From: Pseudoalteromonas sp. H105 | Lineage (GTDB): Bacteria > Pseudomonadota > Gammaproteobacteria > Enterobacterales > Alteromonadaceae | NCBI RefSeq assembly: GCF_001469215.1 | Contig: NZ_LOFH01000014.1 | Coordinates: 32,790-96,789, forward strand | Direction of reading: 5' to 3' | DNA: 64,000 bases | Program-made: the position numbers and the translations under genes | In this document: in pieces, positions 1 to 9,485 of the stretch | Layout of the letters: every line of letters starts with the position of its first letter | How positions within the stretch are numbered: position 1 is the first letter of the stretch | Notes under the pieces: model-generated | What the model was told of the DNA's origin: nothing | Database searches by the model: none | Seen by the model: only the letters and a program-made list of their open reading frames with translations

Positions 1-57
1 AGCGCACTTTCAAGCGGTGAATACCGCCAACTCACCGCCGCTGAAATCATACTCTAG
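1..57 (+). CDS. 3' end of an unidentified gene (partial)
   Basis: Frame 1 is open from the window edge to a TAG at 55-57 and would encode the last 18 residues of a protein, ending GEYRQLTAAEIIL. The codons look like normal coding sequence, but the piece is too short to assign a family, and an open frame of this length can arise by chance. The chemoreceptor gene follows 126 bases later on the same strand. Confidence 0.35.
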   Translation, partial: SALSSGEYRQLTAAEIIL

Positions 58-183
58 GTGTGTCTATTGTGGAACTTGAGCAAATATCACGTCCAAAACC
101 TATACTATTGTTAATTATAACTAACAACTGGCCGATAAACGTGGTAGAAATTTAAGGTCATAAAAAATAATAAGGGGCTTACC

Positions 184-1812
184 ATGCTGTCTGGTTTGGC
201 ATTAAGAACGAAAATCATCCTATTTGCAGGAGCTATGTTCATAGCACTCAATGCAATTGCATTACTCGGCTTACAGTCACTGCGCCATGCCAGTGAGAGC
301 GATAACATTGCACGTATCAACCAACTCATGAAAAGCACAACTAACATCGTCGAACAATTCGAGCTGCTCGCTAAAACAAAGCAACTCTCACAGCAGCAAG
401 CACGCGAATTTGCGACGCAGATGTTACGTGAAAATAAATACCACGATTCTGAATACGTTTATGTTGTGAACGACAAGCTCGATTTTATTGCCACGCCTCA
501 TGACCCCCAACTGCATGGCACCAGTTTCAATGATTTTCAAGATGCCAACGGTAATAGCATTGGCCGTATGGTAGAGTCATTAGTCGGCAACCAAACCAAT
601 AAAATTATAACGTATCACTGGGACTCTGTGCGCGATGGTGAAACAGTCGATCTAACCTCCGTAGTTCAAAAAACGCCTTACTTTGGCTGGTACGTTGGCA
701 CTGGCATAAGCGCTAAAGAAGTCAACGCACGCTATTGGGATACAGCAAGTTGGCTGCTTGGGCTGTCATTAATTATTGCCATTGTGCTAACGATTGCGAT
801 TGCTCGCTTTGGTATATCTTTAAGTAACGCACTCGGTGGTGAAGTAAATCAAGTTATTGAAATAGTAAAGCAAGTATCAAGAGGTAATTTAGACTCTCAT
901 ATTCGCAGCGATGCACCGCCTGAGAGCATCATTGCAGCAATGCAATACATGCAGCAAGGCTTACGCGGCGTTGTAGGTGGTATTAAAGGGGTCACTGACA
1001 GCCTTAAAAGTCAAAGTGTTGATAATGAATCTCGCTCGGTAGAACTCGATAAATTAACACGTAGCCTCAACGAAGAAACGCACATGGTTGCGTCAGCCAT
1101 TACCGAGCTAACAGCTTCGGCACAAACCGTTGTCGAGCATGCAGAGCAAGCTGCACACTCCGTTCAAGAAGCCGAAAACCAGGGGCAAAGTGCTACGCAT
1201 TTAACCACAGAGGCTGCGGACACCATTGTGCTTCTAGAGAAGCAAATTGACAGCGCTGGTAATAACATTCAACTTCTTGATGATGAAGTAAATAATATTG
1301 CAAATGTACTCAGTGTTATTCAAAGTATTGCTGAGCAAACGAATCTACTCGCGCTTAACGCTGCCATTGAAGCCGCACGGGCTGGGGAGCAAGGAAGAGG
1401 CTTTGCAGTTGTGGCTGATGAAGTACGCCAACTCGCCCAACGCACGCAAACCAGTACAGAAGAAATTCGCAATATGATTGGCAAACTTCAAACCGCAACT
1501 CAAGAAGCTAAAACATCAGTTAATTTAAGTATTAGCACCAGTGAACAAACCGTTGCTAAGTCAAAAGATGCCAGTGAAGAGTTGCAACGTGTCGCATCAT
1601 CACTCAGTGCTATTGCACAAATGAGCCACCAAATCGCTATTGCCGCTAAAGAGCAACTCGATGCCGGTGAAGATACGGCTAAACGCATCGTGACAATTTC
1701 AGATACGGCTTCTCAAACAGCCAATGTCTCTCATCAAGCGCATGCTGCCACTGATTTAATTAAAGGATTAACGAGTGATTTAGAGGCCGAAACCGGCAAA
1801 TTTAAATCTTAA
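184..1812 (+). CDS. Methyl-accepting chemotaxis protein with periplasmic Cache domain
   Basis: Inner-membrane chemoreceptor of 542 residues that would signal through CheW/CheA to the flagellar motor. An N-terminal membrane helix (about residues 9-30) is followed by a periplasmic single-Cache-type sensor (about 40-185), a second membrane helix (about 190-210), a HAMP-like linker and a long coiled-coil signalling domain. The conserved hairpin tip is clear (EQTNLLALNAAIEAARAGEQ, then GRGFAVVADEVRQLA). The start is supported by AAGGGG eight bases upstream. The ligand cannot be read from sequence; sCache domains often bind small organic acids. A Rho-independent terminator follows, so it is probably monocistronic. 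Confidence 0.93.
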   Translation: MLSGLALRTKIILFAGAMFIALNAIALLGLQSLRHASESDNIARINQLMKSTTNIVEQFELLAKTKQLSQQQAREFATQMLRENKYHDSEYVYVVNDKLDFIATPHDPQLHGTSFNDFQDANGNSIGRMVESLVGNQTNKIITYHWDSVRDGETVDLTSVVQKTPYFGWYVGTGISAKEVNARYWDTASWLLGLSLIIAIVLTIAIARFGISLSNALGGEVNQVIEIVKQVSRGNLDSHIRSDAPPESIIAAMQYMQQGLRGVVGGIKGVTDSLKSQSVDNESRSVELDKLTRSLNEETHMVASAITELTASAQTVVEHAEQAAHSVQEAENQGQSATHLTTEAADTIVLLEKQIDSAGNNIQLLDDEVNNIANVLSVIQSIAEQTNLLALNAAIEAARAGEQGRGFAVVADEVRQLAQRTQTSTEEIRNMIGKLQTATQEAKTSVNLSISTSEQTVAKSKDASEELQRVASSLSAIAQMSHQIAIAAKEQLDAGEDTAKRIVTISDTASQTANVSHQAHAATDLIKGLTSDLEAETGKFKS

Positions 1813-1827
1813 TCATCGACTTCCCTC

Positions 1828-1858
1828 AAAAGCCCGTACTCGTTTGCGGGCTTTTTTA
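1828..1858 (+). terminator. Rho-independent terminator after the chemoreceptor gene
   Basis: The arms AAAAGCCCG and CGGGCTTTTTT form a GC-rich stem around a 10-base loop and end in a T-run, 16 bases after the stop codon. It may also serve the convergent gene on the minus strand. Confidence 0.85.
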
Positions 1859-1870
1859 TTACGCCTTCAA

Positions 1871-2644
1871 TTACGACTTTATTTGCACTAAATCAAAATC
1901 AGCAAGACCCGGTACTATCATTTGTAAGCGCGATTCTGTTATATCTAACGAATTTAAACACTCACAATACTCTGATGCTTTTTCTTCTAATTGGTGTGCT
2001 TTCTTTTGTAATGACTTATCGATTTCTTTAGAAATGATGTCCATCCGCTGACCCATGTCATTGATACGGTCTTCGATATTCCCTTCACGCGATTTAAATG
2101 CATCTCCAAGTGAAACTAAAATCGCTCCTAGTGAACCATGCACAGCTGAGTGAATTTTTTTACTGATCTCTTCGGTAAAGAAATCATCTATTTTAGACAA
2201 TGACTGTGGCGCAATAAAAAAGAAGTCATCACCGCGTTTAAACTTGTCCATCAAGGCGCGTTCAACATATTGCAACTGTGTTTTAAGCACTTCAGGTTCT
2301 TTATCTGACATCCCCTCGACAACTTGCTCAATGGCACTCAGGCCTAAATTGACGCCGTCAGTCGCAAGCTCAACAAGCTCAGGAACAGTATCACGAATGC
2401 CTTTACTGAACTGTTCAAGCACCAGACTTTCCTCCTTACTTAAATCAATCCAATAGCCTCGGATAAATAACTGATTATTATTATTTATTTGTACCCGTGT
2501 TTGGCCTTTATCGACAATTCGAATAACATCATCAGTAATAATAAGACCATGGCTGAGTTCAACCTCACATTGGGCTTGAGCAAAGGCAAAGGTAGATGAA
2601 AGTGCTAAAGATAACGCCAATATCGAGCGAGATAAAAACGCCAT
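1871..2644 (-). CDS. DUF2884 (YggN-family) periplasmic protein
   Basis: Secreted protein of 257 residues with a typical signal peptide (MAFLSRSILALSLALSSTFA, cleaved near AFAQA). I place the start at the internal ATG at 2644, because it is preceded by GAGGTG at good spacing and begins the signal peptide; the open frame itself reaches back to 2707. The mature protein is mostly helical and charged, with a C-terminal region rich in Lys/Glu and a CEC motif. It resembles the DUF2884/YggN family, whose function is unknown. It is convergent with the chemoreceptor gene. Confidence 0.75.
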   Translation of the reverse strand: MAFLSRSILALSLALSSTFAFAQAQCEVELSHGLIITDDVIRIVDKGQTRVQINNNNQLFIRGYWIDLSKEESLVLEQFSKGIRDTVPELVELATDGVNLGLSAIEQVVEGMSDKEPEVLKTQLQYVERALMDKFKRGDDFFFIAPQSLSKIDDFFTEEISKKIHSAVHGSLGAILVSLGDAFKSREGNIEDRINDMGQRMDIISKEIDKSLQKKAHQLEEKASEYCECLNSLDITESRLQMIVPGLADFDLVQIKS

Positions 2645-2720
2645 AAACACCTCAAAAAGACTAAAAATGGAAGGCGAGTAGGTTAACAAAAAACCATTTT
2701 TATGCAAGCGAAACCGCCAA

Positions 2721-2746
2721 GGCTCTAGGTTTAACTCCCTAGAGCC
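2721..2746 (-). terminator. Strong hairpin after the metalloprotease gene
   Basis: A perfect 9-bp inverted repeat (GGCTCTAGG / CCTAGAGCC, 8-base loop) lies 12 bases past the stop codon of the minus-strand protease gene. There is no T-run after the stem, so it may be a mRNA 3'-end stabiliser rather than an intrinsic terminator. Confidence 0.5.
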
Positions 2747-2758
2747 TATAGCAGGTTA

Positions 2759-5188
2759 TTAAATGGGTGAACCAGGTGGAATTGGCAGCACTTTAAAGTT
2801 TGATGGCCATTGACCTGACACTAAAAATTGCTTTATTTGCTCAGATAAATACTGCTTAAATGCACTTTCACCAACACTCACATTGCCAAGTAGCGAATGC
2901 TGTTGGTAGTCATCACTTAATTTAGCAAGGTAATAACGTAATTGAGCTTGCACTTCAGGATCCATGTCACTACTTACAACGAGATCAGCGAACTGCTTTG
3001 CCGTTAACAGTTGCACGCGCTGATTTATCTTAGCCGCCATTCCTGTTTGTTGCATTCCCTCAAATACGTGACTGTAAACCTGGGCAAGCATTTCATCCAA
3101 CGAGAAAAACTCACTGCTACGCGCTTGTTGCTGCGCGAGACGATTTAAGCGCTGACTATTGAGTATTAACGTTAAACTGTGATTTGCAGCCACCTCTGGT
3201 AATGCCATTGCATCGAGTGTTAACCCCGTACGGCCGACAATACTCTCACGACTTTTTGACTCACCATACGCCTTAGGTGGGATCAACGCCAAAACGCTCT
3301 CTGGCAAAACGAGGTTTTCAGCTTTTAACGTACTTAACATAGCGGTGAGCGCTTGCTGCTGTATTGATTTACTCACCACTTGAGCGCCTTTTACGGCCTC
3401 ATCACTGCGTACTTCGTAGTCATAATCAACACCGGCAATCAATTTAACAACTGACTCAACTTGGTAACGGTGAAATAAATACAAAGGCACCAGCATTTCT
3501 TCAAGTTGAGATAAAGCCGTTCCTGTTTTTATATTCTTGATACCAAAATTAGCCAGTGCGTATTTGCGCACCTCAAGTACACGTGTTAACTCTTCACTCG
3601 GTGATGTGCCATTATCCCAAAGATGGGCTGTAGGGTGAGCGCCGCCTTTAGGGCGGGCGTCGCTATCAGAGATAAACTCCAACCCTTTAGCTTTATTTTG
3701 CGCCAAAATAGCTGCAAGCTCCGCGCTTTCATCAAAGCCGGTAAAATCACTGTAGCCATATTTAATGACCTGTGTATCCCATTGCCCCATGCCATGCGCA
3801 TAAGCACGGCTAACATCAAGCTCACCTTTATCGTTAAAGCTTAATAACGGGTGTGGGTAGTCCATCACTGACGCTCTATCTGCTACCGACGCTGAGAAGT
3901 TATGTGCAATGCCTAGAGTGTGACCAATTTCATGGGCGCTGAGCTGGCGAATGCGATCTAGTGCCATCGCTTGCAAAGTTTTAGTCACTTCATTTCCGCT
4001 TAAGTACGGCGCTGCGAGTGCTTCAGCAATTAAAATATCTTGGCGCACACGTAACGAGCCTAAAGTAACATGACCTTTTAAAATTTCCCCTGTCCGAGGG
4101 TCAATTACTGAACTACCATAAGACCAACCACGGGTAGCCCGATGCACCCATTGAATGACGTTATAACGGATATCCATCGGATCTGCGTTGTCAGGCAATA
4201 CTTTAACAATAAAGGCATTTTTATACCCCGCTGCGGCAAAGGCATCGTTCCACCATTGTCCACCTTCGAGTAAAGCCGTTTTAACAGGTTCTGGTACACC
4301 TGGGTCTAAATAATATGTAATCGGTTTTACCGGTTCACTAATTGGTAATGAAGGATCTTTTTTAGCAAGGCGGTGGCGTGGAATATACCGCACTAACATT
4401 GAATCACTCAACGGCGCTGCGTAATCTTTATGCTCAATGCTCCAGTAACCTGATTGTGGATGAAAAGCGCGCGGTGTATAACCATCATCAGGTAACTCAA
4501 TGAATGAGTGGTGCATATGCACTGTCAACGCATAAGGGTCTGCGCTGACTTGGCGGATATACTTACCCGGTTTGCTCCCTTTAAAGGTAAGCACCGCTTC
4601 AAGCTCAGTGTTTTTCATAAAGGCTTTAGAACGCGGCATATAAACTGCACTGCGGCTTTCATCTAAACTAAAGCTACCTTGTTTACGAGCCGCGAGGGTG
4701 CGGCTAACACCGTGAACATCGCTCAGTAAGTACGGGGTATAATCAATTAAAACAGCTTGTGGGCTTTGTGCCACTACTTTAAAACCCGCTAAAATACTTG
4801 ACGCAAACGCCTCTTGAATACTTTTTTGCTCAGCCTTATTTGTTGTATTAGCACGGTAATACGTGTTGATTGCTCTGAGCATCACTTTATCGCCAAAGCG
4901 CTCAAACTGCACTAAATGTGTATTGCCTAACTGACCACGGTCGAGGCCAATATCATTCGAACCAACACCGTATGGTAAGCTTTGTTGCAGTAAAAATTGC
5001 TGCTCAAGTTTATCGACTTTTAAATAGACCTTGCCATTACCTGTATCGTAAAAGAATGAAAAATAGCCAGGAAAATGATTCATTTGTGCAGTAAAATCAT
5101 TTATAGACTTAATTGCTGCGTGCGCTTGGGTTATCATAGTCAGCAACACAGTAAAGAGTATGTAACGTATCAATGGTATTTTTTGCAT
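2759..5188 (-). CDS. Zinc-dependent metzincin-type metalloprotease (DUF5117/DUF4953-like)
   Basis: Large secreted protein of 809 residues with an N-terminal signal peptide (IRYILFTVLLTMITQAHA). The zinc-binding motif HEIGHTLGIAHNF is complete (HExxHxxGxxH), and the following VMDY matches a metzincin Met-turn. The N-terminal half resembles DUF5117 and the C-terminal part DUF4953, as in the 'zinc-dependent metalloprotease' family common in marine Gammaproteobacteria and Bacteroidetes. It probably degrades proteins in the periplasm or outside the cell; the substrate is unknown. It stands alone, with fbp transcribed divergently. Confidence 0.88.
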   Translation of the reverse strand: MQKIPLIRYILFTVLLTMITQAHAAIKSINDFTAQMNHFPGYFSFFYDTGNGKVYLKVDKLEQQFLLQQSLPYGVGSNDIGLDRGQLGNTHLVQFERFGDKVMLRAINTYYRANTTNKAEQKSIQEAFASSILAGFKVVAQSPQAVLIDYTPYLLSDVHGVSRTLAARKQGSFSLDESRSAVYMPRSKAFMKNTELEAVLTFKGSKPGKYIRQVSADPYALTVHMHHSFIELPDDGYTPRAFHPQSGYWSIEHKDYAAPLSDSMLVRYIPRHRLAKKDPSLPISEPVKPITYYLDPGVPEPVKTALLEGGQWWNDAFAAAGYKNAFIVKVLPDNADPMDIRYNVIQWVHRATRGWSYGSSVIDPRTGEILKGHVTLGSLRVRQDILIAEALAAPYLSGNEVTKTLQAMALDRIRQLSAHEIGHTLGIAHNFSASVADRASVMDYPHPLLSFNDKGELDVSRAYAHGMGQWDTQVIKYGYSDFTGFDESAELAAILAQNKAKGLEFISDSDARPKGGAHPTAHLWDNGTSPSEELTRVLEVRKYALANFGIKNIKTGTALSQLEEMLVPLYLFHRYQVESVVKLIAGVDYDYEVRSDEAVKGAQVVSKSIQQQALTAMLSTLKAENLVLPESVLALIPPKAYGESKSRESIVGRTGLTLDAMALPEVAANHSLTLILNSQRLNRLAQQQARSSEFFSLDEMLAQVYSHVFEGMQQTGMAAKINQRVQLLTAKQFADLVVSSDMDPEVQAQLRYYLAKLSDDYQQHSLLGNVSVGESAFKQYLSEQIKQFLVSGQWPSNFKVLPIPPGSPI

Positions 5189-5350
5189 AATCTTATCTTT
5201 GTTATTCGCGTTTTAAATAAGCTTGAAGGTGGTTCTAGTATAGGATATCAGCTTTAAAATACAGTTATTTAAGACGAAATTCAGCGCTAGCTTTGATGAT
5301 CCCTCTCACCCTATGATTATCATGGCCTTTAACGTTATCAGGAAAATAGA

Positions 5351-6319
5351 ATGCGTAGACTACCCCCAGTATTACTTGAAGACGGTTGCCCGAGAGAGTT
5401 AATCTCGTTAATAAGAACGATTTTAGCTGCGTGCAAAGAAATTTCGTTCCGTGTAGGTCAAGGTGCATTATCGGGCGTGCTTGGTTCAACACTGGATGAG
5501 AACATTCAAGGTGAAACACAAAAGAAACTTGATGTGTTAACCAACCAATTATTAAAAGATATTTTACTGGAATCAGGCTACGTTAAAGCGATTGCTTCTG
5601 AAGAAGAAGACTACACCGTAGCAGGCAACCCAGATGCAAGCTACATTGTGGCATTTGACCCATTGGATGGCTCATCAAATACAGATATCAACTCATTAGT
5701 CGGCACTATTTTCTCAATTATGCGAGCACCTGAAAATTCAGACGCTGCGGATGAGCGCATTTTTATGCAACCGGGTAAAAACCAAGTAGCAGCAGGTTAT
5801 GTACTTTATGGCCCTTCAACGGTGCTTGCACTAACAACGGGTAAAGGTACGCGCTTTTTCACGCTTGATAAAACACATGGTACATTCTTATTAACTGAAG
5901 ACTTCGCTAAAGTACCTGAAGAGACAAGTGAATTCGCTATTAACGCATCAAACCAGCGCCATTGGCAGCCTGCTATGCAAAATTACATAAACGACTTATT
6001 GGCGGGTGAAACTGGCCCACGAGCTCGCAACTTTAATATGCGCTGGATTGCGGCCATGGTCGGTGATGTGCATCGTGTATTATGCCGTGGCGGTTTATTT
6101 ACGTACCCTACTGACACTAAAGATCCAAATAAACCAAACAAACTACGTTTGCTTTATGAAGCAAACCCAATGGCGATGTTAATTGAACAAGCTGGCGGAA
6201 TCGCTTCGACTGGTACTGAGCGTATTATGGATATTCAACCTGATGCTATCCACCAACGCGTAGCTGTTATTTTAGGCTCTAAGAACGAAGTAGAAACCTG
6301 CTTGAACTACCATAAGTAG
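5351..6319 (+). CDS. fbp: Fructose-1,6-bisphosphatase, class I
   Basis: Hydrolyses fructose-1,6-bisphosphate to fructose-6-phosphate, the committed step of gluconeogenesis, in the cytosol. The 322-residue protein has the metal-binding signature FDPLDGSSNTD, the acidic stretch ASEEED, and the substrate-binding region with GGLFTYP. Length fits class I enzymes (E. coli Fbp is 332). The start ATG is preceded by AGGAAAATAGA. A bidirectional-looking terminator follows, so the gene is monocistronic. Confidence 0.97.
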   Translation: MRRLPPVLLEDGCPRELISLIRTILAACKEISFRVGQGALSGVLGSTLDENIQGETQKKLDVLTNQLLKDILLESGYVKAIASEEEDYTVAGNPDASYIVAFDPLDGSSNTDINSLVGTIFSIMRAPENSDAADERIFMQPGKNQVAAGYVLYGPSTVLALTTGKGTRFFTLDKTHGTFLLTEDFAKVPEETSEFAINASNQRHWQPAMQNYINDLLAGETGPRARNFNMRWIAAMVGDVHRVLCRGGLFTYPTDTKDPNKPNKLRLLYEANPMAMLIEQAGGIASTGTERIMDIQPDAIHQRVAVILGSKNEVETCLNYHK

Positions 6320-6339
6320 CTCTCAGCTCTCTTATCTCA

Positions 6340-6383
6340 AAAATAAAGGCCATGTTTGTTAAATCAAGTATGGCCTTTATTTT
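6340..6383 (+). terminator. Rho-independent terminator after fbp
   Basis: The arms AAATAAAGGCCAT and ATGGCCTTTATTTT are fully complementary around a loop of about 16 bases. The A-run and T-run at the two ends mean it could work in both directions, serving fbp and the convergent small gene. Confidence 0.85.
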
Positions 6384-6425
6384 ACCGGGACCAAATCATC
6401 AGATCACTAAAATGACGGCTGACAG

Positions 6426-6752
6426 CTAAATTTTCAATAACTTAACCAACTTTGCCACTTTATCTTTATCTAATTCGCCCATTTGTTCACTATTACTCAA
6501 AGCGTAAATAACACCTTCAACAGCGCTGTAATCAATGTCGCTTCTTGATTCTATGACATTAGCCCAAAGCTCAAGATCATCTAAATCGATTTCGCCAGCA
6601 AGACAACGTTTAAGTACATCAAGTAGATTTTCGAGCGTTAAAATATAGCACGGGATCGGTTCAGCTTCGCCACCTGAAATAATAATACTAATTGCTTGAT
6701 CCTTATTTTGACCAAAGGTGACAAATTCAGCCAGCGCTTGTGCTCTATTCAT
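6426..6752 (-). CDS. Small acidic protein of unknown function
   Basis: Codes for 108 residues, acidic and predicted helical, with no signal peptide or membrane segment. The middle section (LDDLELWANVIESRSDIDYS) and the tail EGVIYALSNSEQMGEL are reminiscent of small immunity-type proteins, but I do not recognise the family with confidence. It is divergent from the Cys-rich gene next door with a 50-base shared promoter region. Codon use matches the backbone, so the gene is probably real. Confidence 0.6.
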   Translation of the reverse strand: MNRAQALAEFVTFGQNKDQAISIIISGGEAEPIPCYILTLENLLDVLKRCLAGEIDLDDLELWANVIESRSDIDYSAVEGVIYALSNSEQMGELDKDKVAKLVKLLKI

Positions 6753-6802
6753 ATTTGTTTATCTGTTATTCTAGTTGCCAATAAAAACGAAAAGCATAAC
6801 CA

Positions 6803-7156
6803 ATGACTCAATTAGCCTGTTCACAATGCCATGCAGCACTGACTTGTAATGTCGAAAATATCAATGCATGTTGGTGTAATCAATTACCCACTATTTTACC
6901 GCTTGATGACTCAACCACCAGCTGTTTATGCAAAGAGTGTACGTTAGCTAAAATCAATCAGTTCTTAGCTACCTTGTACAAGCAATCTTTAAAAGAGCAA
7001 CTGACTTTTGCTAAACGCTTTAAGAGCAGTTCAAATCTAATAGAAAACCTCGATTATGAAATGCAGAACGGCTATATGGTATTCAGTCGTTGGTTTTTCT
7101 TGAAGCGTGGAACCTGCTGTAAGAACAATTGTAAGAATTGTCCTTACAAGCGTTAA
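6803..7156 (+). CDS. Cysteine-rich CWC protein fused to a DUF5522-like tail
   Basis: Cytosolic protein of 117 residues with 14 cysteines. The N-terminal half has the cysteine-rich CWC pattern (CSQC, then CNVENINACWCNQLP, then CLCKEC). The C-terminal end has FSRWFFLKRGTCCKNNCKNC, typical of DUF5522. The cysteines probably bind metal, but no biochemical role is established for either part. In many genomes these two parts are separate genes or a fusion; here one reading frame holds both. Confidence 0.75.
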   Translation: MTQLACSQCHAALTCNVENINACWCNQLPTILPLDDSTTSCLCKECTLAKINQFLATLYKQSLKEQLTFAKRFKSSSNLIENLDYEMQNGYMVFSRWFFLKRGTCCKNNCKNCPYKR

Positions 7157-7252
7157 GCATAGCGACATTTCACTAAACATAAAAACGTGCGAAAAGCACT
7201 TAATCTATAAGCAGTCAGCGAGTGTCAGCATGTTACAACTAATTCATTATAA

Positions 7253-8098
7253 CTATGCGCGCTTAGGGCAAGGGCCGGTTTCGATGGGGAGTTCATCTCG
7301 TGCGCCCCACTCACTCCACGAACCGTCATAAACGTGTAAATCTTGATAACCACATTCCTCAGCAAACAAGGCTAATATGCATGCGGTTACCCCAGAACCA
7401 CAACTAAATTGCAGCTGAGTTTGTTGATCAACAACCGTAGCGAAGGCCGCTTTAATTTGCTCAATTGATTTAGCTTCTCCGTTATCAAGTAACTCAATAA
7501 ACGGCAATGAAAGGCTGTTGGGGATATGACCACTGCGCATACCCTCACGAGGCTCCGCCATCTCACCCGTGTAACGCTTATAACCTCTCGCATCAAGCAT
7601 TAATACATTATCATCATCAATGCCATTAAACACCGCCGCAGCATCAATGAAATAGTCGGACCTTGGCTTAGCAGTAAAGCTCCCTTTGTGATGGTTATGA
7701 CTATATTCGACTTGAGTTAGGTAGCCCAAAGACTGCCATTTAGTTAATCCACCACTGAGTACTTTAACATTATCAAACCCCATTGCCTTGAACATCCACC
7801 ACCCGCGAGCAGAGCTAAACAGGCCTTGGTCTTCATATATGACAACCAGCGAGTCGTTATCTACTCCCATTGATTGCATTTGCTCAGCGAATTGCTGAGG
7901 ACTACACATAGTGTGCGACAAGCCACTGGATAAATCAGCGAGCTGCTTTTTAAAATCAAACCGCTGTGCGTTTGGGAGTTTAGCATTCGGTTGATATTGA
8001 CCAGACTGTCCTGGGCGCACCATACCCGCATCAAAGATAACGAGTTTTGAATCGTTTATGTGTTCGTTCAACCACTGGCATGTGACGATGTTGTTCAT
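7253..8098 (-). CDS. sseA: 3-mercaptopyruvate/thiosulfate sulfurtransferase (two rhodanese domains)
   Basis: Transfers sulfur from 3-mercaptopyruvate to acceptors such as cyanide or thiols. The 281-residue protein has an inactive N-terminal rhodanese domain and a C-terminal domain with the active-site loop CGSGVTA, characteristic of mercaptopyruvate sulfurtransferases (rhodaneses proper have CRxGxx). The C-terminus (YDGSWSEWG) is typical. The start codon lies 68 bases inside the 3' end of the upstream polysaccharide gene, an unusually long overlap. No alternative start fits the family's N-terminus better. Confidence 0.93.
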   Translation of the reverse strand: MNNIVTCQWLNEHINDSKLVIFDAGMVRPGQSGQYQPNAKLPNAQRFDFKKQLADLSSGLSHTMCSPQQFAEQMQSMGVDNDSLVVIYEDQGLFSSARGWWMFKAMGFDNVKVLSGGLTKWQSLGYLTQVEYSHNHHKGSFTAKPRSDYFIDAAAVFNGIDDDNVLMLDARGYKRYTGEMAEPREGMRSGHIPNSLSLPFIELLDNGEAKSIEQIKAAFATVVDQQTQLQFSCGSGVTACILALFAEECGYQDLHVYDGSWSEWGARDELPIETGPCPKRA

Positions 8099-9266
8099 TG
8101 TGTTCCTTTACTTTATTTACTTGCTGAGAAAACGCATCGAGGCCGAGCAAACGCTTCTCAACAGCTTCAACATGATCTTTAGAGCAATCTTGCCATCTTC
8201 CTTGAACAGAGTAAACATGCTTTAAATAGCTAAAAAACTTATCTTTTAAATGTGAATCTACTTGCCAACCTTGCGTTATTTGCGAGAGGTGTTTACTTAA
8301 CGCTTGCTCATTAGATGCATGCAATACTAAACCGTCAATGTTATAACATGCCTGCCCGAGAGTGATCACACGCTGTGCCATTAACAGCGCTTCAATACCA
8401 ACGGTAGAGTTAATCGTGATTACTGCTTGTGCATTTTCTATTAAATCAGCCGTCGCATTACCATTGGCAAATAGTGCTTGAGGGTGTTTTTTATATAGAT
8501 GAGGATAATGTTTATGCCACGATGGATGCTCTTTAAACACCACTTTTAGACTCGGATCATTTAATGTCTCTATAGCCTCCATCACTTTATCATACAGTGC
8601 TTCCATAGAGTGTATCCAAGGCGAGTAGCTAGCAATTTGCGTATCATGGGGCACTTGAAATGGCACAAAAATATACCGAGCTGGTAACTGACTTTGCACA
8701 AACTGCTTACGCTTTTTGTGATTGGCTCTAGGAGTTAATTCAGATGCATGAATATTAATATGATCAGGTAATTCAAAATTTAAATAAAACTCACGATCAC
8801 GCTTGATTGACGATGCAAAGTTTACACCTTGGGGGTCTAAACAACTCGTGTTAGGCAACAGTCCGTTCTCATAATAAAAAACATTGATGCCTAGCCTTTT
8901 AGCTGCCTTAACAACCGTTATATTAGGCAGTTTATTGCCATTCCAAATAACTAAATGGGTCGGTTTTTGTTGTTCAAATAAGGCTAAGTATTTGGCATAA
9001 CGGCAGCACTCAGTGATATTCAAAAAAAAAGCATAAGGCATAGCAAGTATACGATTGTTCCATACGCTATTTTTGGCTTGCTTACGTTTTATCTGAGTGG
9101 CAATGATATCGTCAAAAGACGTATTGAGTGCTTGGGGTATGTATTTTAAAGCGCTAAGCATTGGCTTGCCAAAAATGTGCATGCTGGCACTAATGTTTAG
9201 CTGAGAAATTAGTTTTTTATAATAACGGGCGTGTACATTACGCCGGGATACAAATAGAAAGTGCAT
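8031..9266 (-). CDS. Capsular-polysaccharide-type glycosyltransferase (KpsS/KpsC-like)
   Basis: Protein of 411 residues resembling the Capsule_synth family, which includes retaining Kdo transferases that build the lipid-linked start of capsules. Visible features are VVFKEHPSWHKHYP (nucleotide-sugar-binding region) and the downstream ENAQAVITINSTVGIEALL, both typical of the fold. It is followed without a gap by sseA, overlapping it by 68 bases, so the last 20-odd residues may be an extension beyond the usual family end. The next genes are two CDP-glycerol-transferase-like genes, which suggests a small surface-polymer locus. Acceptor and donor are unknown. Confidence 0.75.
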   Translation of the reverse strand: MHFLFVSRRNVHARYYKKLISQLNISASMHIFGKPMLSALKYIPQALNTSFDDIIATQIKRKQAKNSVWNNRILAMPYAFFLNITECCRYAKYLALFEQQKPTHLVIWNGNKLPNITVVKAAKRLGINVFYYENGLLPNTSCLDPQGVNFASSIKRDREFYLNFELPDHINIHASELTPRANHKKRKQFVQSQLPARYIFVPFQVPHDTQIASYSPWIHSMEALYDKVMEAIETLNDPSLKVVFKEHPSWHKHYPHLYKKHPQALFANGNATADLIENAQAVITINSTVGIEALLMAQRVITLGQACYNIDGLVLHASNEQALSKHLSQITQGWQVDSHLKDKFFSYLKHVYSVQGRWQDCSKDHVEAVEKRLLGLDAFSQQVNKVKEHNEQHRHMPVVERTHKRFKTRYL

Positions 9267-9485
9267 AATGGGCTTATACCAATATTTATAGGTTTAATAT
9301 AAATACTAAGCCGCCTATGTGACTTAACCATGACCAATTTATGGCAGTTTTATTCTACTGTAGGATCCTTTGATTAATTTATTTTACCGTCATAAAACTG
9401 TATCATAGATTTTGACTGTGATATGCGGAGTGTTTCCCTCTCACAACTTACCCATTTTCTATTTTCAGTCTTAAAGTGATGCTTC

